Origin: JBDTVS01 sp040007095
GTDB taxonomy: Bacteria > Acidobacteriota > Vicinamibacteria > Vicinamibacterales > CAVVIG01
NCBI GenBank assembly: GCA_040007095.1
Contig: JBDTVS010000046.1
Coordinates: forward strand, 1 to 15,991
DNA: 15,991 nt
Direction of reading: 5' to 3'
Shown here: positions 7,580-13,691 of the stretch, one piece after another
Layout: each line of letters begins with the position of its first letter
How positions within the stretch are numbered: the stretch's first letter is position 1
Made by a program: the position numbers and the translations under genes
The notes under the pieces: generated by a model
What the model was told of the DNA's origin: nothing
Databases searched by the model: none
What the model saw: the letters and a program-made list of their open reading frames with translations, nothing else

Positions 7580-8995
7580 ATGCGCGCGCTTCTAATCAGC
7601 ACTTATGAGCTGGGCCGGCAGCCTTGGGGCCTGGCTTCGCCGGCCGCTTGGCTGCGGCAGGCGGGATGGCAGGTTCAGTGCGTCGACCTGACGAAGGATC
7701 GATTACGCGGGGATGCCATCGCCGGCGCCGCGCTGATCGGATTCCACCTTCCCATGCACACGGCGACGAGACTGGCGGCGCCTGTCATCGCCAAGGCGCG
7801 TGAGCTGAATCCGTCGGCACGCCTGTGCGCATACGGCCTGTACGCGCCGCTCAACCTGGAATGGCTGCGGTCGGTGGGCATCGACGACATCCTCGGCGGT
7901 GAATTCGAGGAGGAGCTGACCTCGATCGCGAGAGAGATGGCCGCGGGTTCGCCGACGCGCGGCGCCGAACCGCGGGTGCCGAATTCCGGTCGTGACACTC
8001 AGATTCCCCGGATTCATTTTCTTGTCCCGGATCGCCGGGACCTGCCGGCCCTCGATCGGTACGCGATGCTGCACATGCCGGACGGCACGTCACGGATCGT
8101 CGGGTCGACCGAGGCCAGTCGAGGCTGCAAGCATCTCTGCCGCCATTGCCCCATCGTCCCTGTCTACGAAGGGCAGTTTCGGATCGTGGCGCCCGACGTC
8201 GTGCTCGCGGACATCGATGCGCAGGTCGCGGCCGGTGCGCAGCACATCACCTTCGGCGATCCGGACTTCTTCAATGGCCCGACGCACGCGCTCCGCATCG
8301 TCGACGCGCTGCATGCGGCCCATCCGTCGGTCACCTACGACGTCACGATCAAGATCGAGCATCTGCTCAAGTACCCCGCGCTGCTCGATCGGCTTCGCGA
8401 CACAGGCTGCCTGTTCGTGACGAGCGCGGTCGAATCGGTAGACGACGTCGCGCTCGGACGGCTGGACAAGGGGCATACACGCAGTGATTTCATCGAGGCG
8501 GTTGCGCGTTGCCGCGCCTGCGGACTCACGCTGGTCCCGACCTTCGTGGCCTTTCAGCCGTGGTTGACGCTGGCTGGCTACTGCGATCTGCTCGACACCA
8601 TCGAAGGCCTCGATCTCGTCGATCACATCGCACCGATTCAGCTCGCCATCCGGTTGCTGATCCCTCAAGGCTCGAAGGTGATGGAGTTGGAAGATGTCCG
8701 GGCCATCGTCGAGGGATTCGACCCGATCACGCTGACGTATCGGTGGTCGCACCCTGATCCGCGCGTCGACGCCTTGCAGCGCGAGATTGCCGCCCTGGTC
8801 GGCGTGCGGGTCGCCGGCGACCGGCGCGCGGTGTTCGAAGAGATCAGCGCACTGGCCCACGAGCGCGCCGGCGTCCCGCGCCTCGCGCCGGTGCCGTCGG
8901 CGCGGCCGATGGCCGCCGCCTCTCGCGTGCCGTACCTCAGCGAGCCCTGGTACTGTTGCGCAGAGCCGAATCCCGATGAGGTCATGCTGGTCTGA
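7580..8995 (+). CDS. CCAEP-tail radical SAM protein with B12-binding-like N-terminus
   Basis: 471 aa. Residues 1-115 resemble a B12-binding domain (GLASPAAWLRQAGW, then ALIGFHLPMHTATRLA) but the DxHxxG cobalt-ligand motif is absent. The radical SAM core has the 4Fe-4S cluster motif C183-x3-C187-x2-C190 inside STEASRGCKHLCRHCP, then FGDPDFFNG (225-233) and the KIEHLL and SAVES strands. The C-terminus ends WYCCAEPNPDEVMLV with CCAEP at 459-463. This tail matches the family named CUAEP/CCAEP-tail radical SAM (seleno)proteins, where the second Cys is selenocysteine in some members; here it is TGC, so this is the cysteine form and the end is a normal stop. The chemistry is unknown. The stop overlaps the next gene (TGATG), so the two enzymes are co-translated. 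ATG 7580 gives a natural MRALLIST first strand. Confidence 0.9.
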   Translation: MRALLISTYELGRQPWGLASPAAWLRQAGWQVQCVDLTKDRLRGDAIAGAALIGFHLPMHTATRLAAPVIAKARELNPSARLCAYGLYAPLNLEWLRSVGIDDILGGEFEEELTSIAREMAAGSPTRGAEPRVPNSGRDTQIPRIHFLVPDRRDLPALDRYAMLHMPDGTSRIVGSTEASRGCKHLCRHCPIVPVYEGQFRIVAPDVVLADIDAQVAAGAQHITFGDPDFFNGPTHALRIVDALHAAHPSVTYDVTIKIEHLLKYPALLDRLRDTGCLFVTSAVESVDDVALGRLDKGHTRSDFIEAVARCRACGLTLVPTFVAFQPWLTLAGYCDLLDTIEGLDLVDHIAPIQLAIRLLIPQGSKVMELEDVRAIVEGFDPITLTYRWSHPDPRVDALQREIAALVGVRVAGDRRAVFEEISALAHERAGVPRLAPVPSARPMAAASRVPYLSEPWYCCAEPNPDEVMLV

Positions 8996-10302
8996 TGCCA
9001 CGCGTGCTGCTGCTCGCGACGACGACCGGATACCAGACGCGGGCGTTTGGCCAGGCCGCCGACCGCCTCGGCGTGTCGCTCGTGTTCGCCACCGACCGCT
9101 GCCACCTGATTGAGGATCCCTGGAGGGATGCCGCGATCCCGATCCGATTTCACGACGAAGATGCAGCGGTGGACGCCATCGTCGAGGTCGCGCGAGCCGC
9201 GCCCCTCGACGGTTTCGTCGCGGTCGGCGACCGACCGACGGTGATTGCTGCGCGCGTCGCCGAGCGGCTGGGACTGTCCGGCCACCCTCCGGATGCCGCG
9301 ATCGCCGCGCGGGACAAAGAGAAGACTCGCCAACGGCTGCGCGACGCGGGACTGGCCGTTCCCTGGTTTGTTTCGTCGCGGATCGACGCGGACCCGCAAG
9401 CTCTTCTGTCGACGCTGTGCTTTCCGTGCGTGCTCAAACCGGTCTCGCTGTCGGGAAGCCGAGGCGTCATGCGCGCCGACGATGCCGCCCAGTTCCTGAC
9501 GGCGTTTACCCGGCTCCTCGCACTCCTGCGTCTGCCAGACATCCGCGCGGAACGGAACCATGCGCACGATCGGCTGCTGGTGGAGGGGTTCATCCCCGGA
9601 CGCGAGCTGGCAATCGAAGGGCTGCTGCATCACGGAACGCTGCACACACTCGCGATCTTCGACAAGCCGGACCCGCTCGACGGCCCCTTCTTCGAAGAAA
9701 CGCTGTACGTGACCCCGTCGACGCTGGGAGAGCCCGACCAGCGGCGCGTGAAAGCTGCGGTAGCGCTAGCAGCGGCGGCGATCGGGCTGAGGCACGGGCC
9801 CGTCCATGCCGAGTGTCGCGTCAACGAGCAAGGCGTATTCGTGCTCGAGGTCGCGGCCCGGCCGATTGGCGGGTTGTGCGCCCGCTCGCTGAAATTCGAA
9901 CAACGGACCGCACAGCCTGGGCTGAGTCAGGGAGAGACCGCCTGTTCGCTCGAGGAGCTGCTGCTCCGGCATACGCTGGGGGAATCGCCAGACGGCTGGG
10001 TGCGGGAGGCGCGCGCCTCCGGCGTGATGATGATTCCCATCCCTTCGCGCGGTGTGTTTCGCGGCGTCGCGGGAGTCGAAGCCGCGCGCCTCGTCGATGG
10101 CGTCGAGGACGTCACGATCACGGCCAAGCCGGATCAGCTGCTCGTGCCGTTGCCCGAGGGCGCCAGTTATCTGGGCTTCATCTTCGCGGCTGGCGGGACC
10201 AGCGCGTCGGTCGTGCAGTCGCTGCGCGAGGCCCACGCGCGCTTGCGGTTCACCGTCGAGCCTGAGCTTCGAGTGCTACAATCGGCCCATGGCGCAATGT
10301 AG
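8995..10302 (+). CDS. ATP-grasp ligase, L-amino-acid-ligase-like
   Basis: 435 aa. Residues 1-100 form a nucleotide-fold pre-domain (RVLLLATTTGYQTRAFGQAA). The ATP-grasp core follows: FPCVLKPVSLSGSRGV (143-158, Lys148 expected at the ATP), LLVEGFIPGRELAIEG (about 194-209), and the metal-binding acids E273 (HAECRV) and E285 (VLEVAARPIGG). The region 340-420 (GVMMIPIPSRGVF, then LVPLPEGASYLGFIFAAG) resembles the C-terminal domain of L-amino-acid ligases such as the BacD/LAL group. Such enzymes join a carboxylate to an amine through an acyl phosphate. The ATG overlaps the radical SAM stop by one base, so the product probably acts on the same molecule. The 3' end carries the -10 of the next gene and overlaps it by 14 nt. 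The substrate is unknown. Confidence 0.88.
   Translation: MPRVLLLATTTGYQTRAFGQAADRLGVSLVFATDRCHLIEDPWRDAAIPIRFHDEDAAVDAIVEVARAAPLDGFVAVGDRPTVIAARVAERLGLSGHPPDAAIAARDKEKTRQRLRDAGLAVPWFVSSRIDADPQALLSTLCFPCVLKPVSLSGSRGVMRADDAAQFLTAFTRLLALLRLPDIRAERNHAHDRLLVEGFIPGRELAIEGLLHHGTLHTLAIFDKPDPLDGPFFEETLYVTPSTLGEPDQRRVKAAVALAAAAIGLRHGPVHAECRVNEQGVFVLEVAARPIGGLCARSLKFEQRTAQPGLSQGETACSLEELLLRHTLGESPDGWVREARASGVMMIPIPSRGVFRGVAGVEAARLVDGVEDVTITAKPDQLLVPLPEGASYLGFIFAAGGTSASVVQSLREAHARLRFTVEPELRVLQSAHGAM
10277..10282 (+). promoter_or_regulatory. -10 element for yggX inside the ATP-grasp gene
   Basis: TACAAT ends 6 nt before the ATG at 10289. It lies in the last codons of the ATP-grasp gene, so yggX can be transcribed independently as a leaderless mRNA. 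No clear -35 is seen. Confidence 0.55.
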
Positions 10303-10615
10303 TCCTCCCCAATCCCCCCAGGGCCCGCGCGGCAACAAGAGCGGTCGCACGGTCCAGTGTGTGAAGTTCCAGAAGCAGCTGCCGGGGCTCGACGATCCGC
10401 CATGGCCCGGGGAGCTCGGCCAGCGCATCTTCGATCAGGTGTCGGTCGATGCGTGGAAACTGTGGGAGGAGCGCATGAAGATGATTCTCAACGAGTATCG
10501 TCTGATGCCGTGGCAGAAAGAGGCTCAGGATTTAGTCGCCAAGCACATGGAAGACTTTTTCTTCGGAGAGGCCGCCGCGTTGCCGCCGGGCTACGTACCG
10601 CAGCAAACCAAGTAG
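10289..10615 (+). CDS. yggX: Fe(2+)-trafficking / oxidative-damage protection protein YggX
   Basis: 108 aa. Residues 21-93 match YggX along their length: TVQCVKF.K...GLDDPPWPGELG.RIFD.VS..AW..W, ILNEYRLMPW and a C-terminal FFFGE. The conserved early cysteine (Cys24) is present. YggX helps protect Fe-S enzymes and labile iron from oxidative damage. Compared with the roughly 90-residue enterobacterial protein it has about 20 extra N-terminal residues (MAQCSPPQSPQGPRGNKSG), low-complexity and with an additional Cys4, plus a short proline-containing tail. The ATG is supported by the -10 hexamer 6 nt before it. No other in-frame start lies between it and the domain. Confidence 0.93.
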   Translation: MAQCSPPQSPQGPRGNKSGRTVQCVKFQKQLPGLDDPPWPGELGQRIFDQVSVDAWKLWEERMKMILNEYRLMPWQKEAQDLVAKHMEDFFFGEAAALPPGYVPQQTK

Positions 10616-10618
10616 TCG

Positions 10619-10674
10619 TGGCGCCCGAGTGGCGCCATCAGTTGTGCTGGCAGTGCTGGCTGTGCTGCCAGCAC
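10619..10674 (+). terminator. Two tandem hairpins after yggX
   Basis: First stem TGGCGCC/GGCGCCA (10619-10625 with 10631-10637), 5-nt loop, starting 4 nt after the stop. Second stem GTGCTGGCAG/CTGCCAGCAC (10644-10653 with 10665-10674), 10 perfect base pairs and an 11-nt loop. Neither is followed by a U-tract, so termination may need a factor, or the hairpins may protect the 3' end. Confidence 0.45.
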
Positions 10675-10686
10675 CGCCGCGATTCT

Positions 10687-10707
10687 TCCAGACTTGAGCG
10701 TGCAGAC
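10687..10707. repeat. Short heptamer-period repeat after yggX
   Basis: Three diverged 7-bp units in register, CCAGACT, TGAGCGT, GCAGACG, related to the TSAGACT consensus of the arrays at 5975-6009 and 15017-15045. More decayed than those, so the relation is less certain. Confidence 0.35.
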
Positions 10708-11000
10708 GATCGAAGACGGGCAGCTCCGCTGTTGCGGTCATCCGTGGTGGTGTTCGAAACAACCTTGAGCCACGCATCGCGCACAAGCTAGCCCCGTCCC
10801 TTCCGCGGCGCACGTCGCATGCTCGGGGCCGATTTGTACCACCTCCAGCGCTTTGTTTCCCCAGTCGTCACCTTTCGTCTCGCGGCAGCCCAACTTTTCG
10901 TCGCGTCCCCGTGTCCGTTGTGCTTTTTGTTGCGGCACAGCTATTGCTATCTCTGACAGTAACCGGACCCGAGCGCGTGTCCGTAAACTCGGATTGATAT

Positions 11001-11017
11001 AGGAGGACGAGATCTTG
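11001..11017 (+). promoter_or_regulatory. Strong ribosome-binding site that decides a TTG start
   Basis: AGGAGG (11001-11006), a full Shine-Dalgarno match, sits 8 nt before TTG 11015. This is the only strong one in the window, and no -10 hexamer lies at leaderless distance. The gene must therefore have a real 5' leader. Confidence 0.7.
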
Positions 11018-11239
11018 GCTACAGAGCACAAAGAGCGACGGGGATTCGCGTCGATGTCCCCGGAAAAACAGCGTGAGATTGCAAGAAAAGGCGGGCGCGC
11101 CGCCCACGAGAAAGGGGCCGCCCACGAGTGGAATGCGGACGAAGCGCGGCTCGCAGGTCGCAAGGGTGGTCAGGTCAGCCGCGGTGGACGAGGGCGCCTC
11201 GTTGTGCCGACCGACACTCCCACACCCGAAAAGTCATAA
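11015..11239 (+). CDS. Small KGG-repeat stress-type protein
   Basis: 74 aa. After MATEHKERR comes the KGG signature GFASMSPEKQREIARKGG (10-27), with a second unit LAGRKGGQVSRGG (about 46-58). Composition is highly hydrophilic, rich in Gly, Lys, Arg, Ala and Glu. Members of the KGG family (GsiB/YciG-like) are small, probably disordered, stress-induced proteins. It is alone on its strand, with no operon partner. The strong AGGAGG fixes the TTG start. A 5' leader plus stress-gene family suggests condition-dependent expression, but no operator is visible. Confidence 0.88.
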   Translation: MATEHKERRGFASMSPEKQREIARKGGRAAHEKGAAHEWNADEARLAGRKGGQVSRGGRGRLVVPTDTPTPEKS

Positions 11240-11497
11240 TCGCAACTTGTCAGACAAACGTCCGCCGATAGGTTGCTCACCAGCGACCGCACTCGGCGGA
11301 ATCGCCGCGACGCCGGCCGCCACCGGCGCAAGCAGGGGCGGCGCCGCTTGAGATATCTCGATGCCAGGTACGGCCATCCGGACGGCCGTGCCCGGCTCGC
11401 CGGCCGCCGGAATCGCTGACCAGGATTTGTTTCCCGATTCGAAAATCCACGGCACGACGATCTCAATGCGAGCGGGCGCTCGTGGGGCGCCGTTCAC
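11234..11497 (-). CDS. Doubtful small reading frame or gene remnant
   Basis: 87 aa from a GTG without a ribosome site; the frame stays open upstream to about 11620 with no other start. The peptide (for example ARIEIVVPWIFESGNKSWSA and AVPGIEIS) has varied composition and codon use compatible with coding, unlike most out-of-frame shadows, but I recognise no family. Its stop overlaps the stop region of the KGG gene. It may be the 3' remnant of a lost gene, with the repeat at 11562-11612 where its front should be. Could equally be chance. Confidence 0.25.
   Translation of the reverse strand: MNGAPRAPARIEIVVPWIFESGNKSWSAIPAAGEPGTAVRMAVPGIEISQAAPPLLAPVAAGVAAIPPSAVAGEQPIGGRLSDKLRL
11350..11389. 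repeat. Palindromes in the KGG-molybdopterin gap
   Basis: A perfect 10-bp palindrome GAGATATCTC (11350-11359) and a 6-bp stem ACGGCC/GGCCGT (11370-11375 with 11384-11389). They lie in the 385-bp gap between two convergent genes. Significance unknown. Confidence 0.3.
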
Positions 11498-11561
11498 CTC
11501 TGTGTGGTGACCGGCGTCAGCCCGGACCGCGACAGTCGCGGCCTGCCCAGCCTCCGCTAAA

Positions 11562-11612
11562 CCAATGGCGGTCCGCCGAAGCGGCGAATGCGGAAGCCTT
11601 GGCGAAGGCGGA
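11562..11612. repeat. GC-rich GAAG/GCGGA interspersed-type repeat
   Basis: Plus strand. Near-periodic units CGAAGCGG, CGAATGCGG and CGAAGGCGG follow each other, and two small stems are embedded: CCGC/GCGG around CGAA, and GCCTT/AAGGC around GGCG. It ends about 13 bp before the molybdopterin gene's stop, on that gene's 3' side. It resembles the Ala-Phe-Ala-Lys-Ala-Ser-encoding repeats I associate with acidobacterial intergenic regions, but that link is from memory. Confidence 0.4.
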
Positions 11613-11624
11613 ATCGCTCAAGGT

Positions 11625-13664
11625 TTAAGCGTCCAGGAGCGAAGCGACCTGGACGCGCGCGTCGTTGAAGCACGCGCCGCCGCCGATGTCGGTCAGCGTG
11701 TCCGGCACCAGCGCGTTGGCCGTGAAGCCGTTGAACGTGCTTCGCCGCCAGAGTCCCTTCGGCAGGCTCACCGTCCCGGGCCGCACCGCGGGGCTGACGT
11801 TGACGCTGCAGTGCACTTCGCCCAACTCGTTGAAGACGCGCACCGATGCGCCGTCTCCGATGCCTCGCGCCGCCGCATCGTCGGGGTGCATGCGCAGCTT
11901 GACGTCCGGCCGCGGCAGTTCGGCCAACATCGAACTGATCGTGCGCTCGCTGGCGGGCGAGATGAGCGTGAGCGGAAACTGTTCGGTGCCCGGGTCCCCC
12001 TGAAAGCGGTAGAGACCGAGAGGCGCGGCCGCCTCATACTCGGCGGGGAACAGATTCACTTTGCGGCTCGGCGTATTGGGAAATACGTCGACGAACTGCA
12101 CCGGCCTCAATCCGAAGGACGGCCTGGGCGAGATTCCCGCGCCGAGGTCCTCGCCGATCGTCCCGGGCAATGAGGCCATGACTCGTACGGTCAACTCGAG
12201 CTCATTTTTCGGCTCGTCGCTCTCGAGCAGGCCGAGCCGCGAGCACAGCTCGCCAAAGACGTCGGCGTTGGGACGCGATTCTCCTACCGGATCGATGACC
12301 GGCCGCGCCAGCTCGATGCTGATCGGACCGTACGCTCTTGCGAAGTCGTAGCCTTCCAGGAACGTGGTGGCCGGCAGGATCAGGTCCGCATACAGGGCGG
12401 TATCCGTCATCGCCTGCTCGAACACGACGGTGAAAAGATTCTCGCGCTCGAGGCCGCGCAGCACTCGTCGCTGATCGGGTGCGGTTGCCGCAGGATTGCC
12501 GTTGTAGACGAACAGCACATCAACGGGCGGATCGTCGTACTCGGTCAGCGCCCGTCCCAGGTGGTTCATGTTGACCAGCCGCGTGTCCGGTTCCGGATCG
12601 GTCAGCCACTTCCGATCGATGCCCCACGAGGCGGAGTTGCTCATCGAGTAGCCGCCGCCGCGCACGCCGAATTTTCCCCCGACCGCCGGCAGCGCCAGCA
12701 CGGACAATGCCGCGTTGCCGCCATTGCGATTGCGCTCGAGGCCCCAGCCGCACCGGATCAGCGCCGGGGCGCTCGTCGCATACAGCTCCGCGAAGCGCCG
12801 CAACAGGGCAGCGTCGATGCCCGCCGTATCGGCGGCGCACTCGATGGTCCAGGGCTCCGCACGTTCCCGCAGCCGATCGGCGCCCGTGGTGTGTTCGCGG
12901 AGAAACGCATCGTCGCTGTGGCCGTTCTCGAACAGGTGCCGATGCAGGGCCAGCGCGACGGCCACGTCCGTGCCCGGCCTAATCGCGAGATGAATATCCG
13001 CGAGGCGCGCCAGCGTCGTCGTCCGCGGATCGACCACGACGAGCTTGGCGCCGCCCTTCTGCGCCTCGCGGATGTAGGGCACGAGATGAATGCCGGAGGC
13101 CGAGGGGTTGACGCCCCACAACACGATCAACGCGGCCGATGGATAGTCCTGATAGACGACCGACGGCATCTTGCCGTACAGCGCCTGGTTGGCCGCGCCG
13201 GTCGGCGCGGCGCAGATCGTGCGCGCCAGGCGCGACGTGCCGAAGCGCCGCCATAATTGCGCGTCGAGGTTGTCCTGGGTGAGCAGCCCGTTCGAGCCCC
13301 CGTACGAGTACGGCAGGATCGACGCGCCGCCGTGCTCGCGCTTCGCACGGAGGAAGCGATCGACCACGAGATCGAGCGCTTCGTTCCAGCCGATGCGTTT
13401 GAACTGGCCGAGGCCTTTCGACCCGACTCGAATCGCCGGATACAGCAGGCGATCCGGCCCGTAGACGCGTTCGCCGAACTTGCGCACCTTCGCGCAGATG
13501 TAGCCGCCGGTGACCGGATTTTTCTGGGAGCCGTCGATGTCGACAACCTTCCCGCGGTGAACCGTGACGTGAAGCGTGCATGCGTCGGGGCAGTCGAGCG
13601 TGCACGCGGTTTCGACGACAGGAGATGGCGCGCCATCTTCGAGTTGAGTACGGAGAAGAGCCAT
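11625..13664 (-). CDS. Molybdopterin oxidoreductase (DMSO-reductase superfamily), cytoplasmic
   Basis: 679 aa, full length for the catalytic subunit. The N-terminal 4Fe-4S motif is C21-x3-C25-x3-C29 ... C57 (TACTLDCPDACTL and GYICAKV). The molybdopterin domains follow: RIGWNEALD, TICAAPTGA with Cys151 at the usual molybdenum-ligand position, VLWGVNP, VVDPRTT, FVYNGNPAAT and LILPATTFLEGYD. The C-terminal molybdopterin-dinucleotide-binding domain includes LRMHPDDAAARGI and ASVRVFNELGEV. There is no twin-arginine leader, so it should be cytoplasmic. The substrate cannot be told from sequence; partner Fe-S or membrane subunits are not adjacent. It is divergent from the type II NADH dehydrogenase, 27 bp apart. 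ATG 13664 sits 7 nt after a CATACT hexamer. Confidence 0.9.
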   Translation of the reverse strand: MALLRTQLEDGAPSPVVETACTLDCPDACTLHVTVHRGKVVDIDGSQKNPVTGGYICAKVRKFGERVYGPDRLLYPAIRVGSKGLGQFKRIGWNEALDLVVDRFLRAKREHGGASILPYSYGGSNGLLTQDNLDAQLWRRFGTSRLARTICAAPTGAANQALYGKMPSVVYQDYPSAALIVLWGVNPSASGIHLVPYIREAQKGGAKLVVVDPRTTTLARLADIHLAIRPGTDVAVALALHRHLFENGHSDDAFLREHTTGADRLRERAEPWTIECAADTAGIDAALLRRFAELYATSAPALIRCGWGLERNRNGGNAALSVLALPAVGGKFGVRGGGYSMSNSASWGIDRKWLTDPEPDTRLVNMNHLGRALTEYDDPPVDVLFVYNGNPAATAPDQRRVLRGLERENLFTVVFEQAMTDTALYADLILPATTFLEGYDFARAYGPISIELARPVIDPVGESRPNADVFGELCSRLGLLESDEPKNELELTVRVMASLPGTIGEDLGAGISPRPSFGLRPVQFVDVFPNTPSRKVNLFPAEYEAAAPLGLYRFQGDPGTEQFPLTLISPASERTISSMLAELPRPDVKLRMHPDDAAARGIGDGASVRVFNELGEVHCSVNVSPAVRPGTVSLPKGLWRRSTFNGFTANALVPDTLTDIGGGACFNDARVQVASLLDA

Positions 13665-13671
13665 AGCAGAA

Positions 13672-13679
13672 AGTATGAT
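13672..13679. promoter_or_regulatory. Overlapping divergent -10 elements (molybdopterin enzyme / NDH-2)
   Basis: Plus strand TATGAT (13674-13679) serves NDH-2, ending 12 nt before its ATG, so a leader of about 5 nt is expected. Minus strand CATACT (13677-13672) serves the oxidoreductase, ending 7 nt before its ATG. The two hexamers share four base pairs, so only one polymerase can occupy the site at a time. Confidence 0.5.
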
Positions 13680-13691
13680 GCGGGTAGTCCG

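Larger units (their letters stand above)
10616..11014. other. 399-bp gap between yggX and the KGG gene
   Basis: No convincing gene is seen on either strand. It holds two hairpins next to yggX (separate entry), a short heptamer-like repeat at 10687-10707 (separate entry), and the leader of the KGG gene. A possible ECF-type promoter (GTAACC at 10959-10964 and CCGTAA at 10981-10986) is too weak to call. The stretch at about 10740-10900 shows nothing I can assign. Confidence 0.5.

Noticed and set aside
10738..10790. GTTCGAAAC, resembling a tRNA T-loop
   Set aside because: No matching T stem, acceptor stem or anticodon arm within 80 bp.
10959..10986. Possible ECF-type promoter (GTAACC ... CCGTAA) before the KGG gene
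   Set aside because: Spacing and sequence are only approximate and no anti-sigma gene is near; left as a remark.
13257..13691. Upstream extension of the NDH-2 frame
   Set aside because: It lies antisense inside the molybdopterin gene; the FAD-binding strand begins just after ATG 13692.
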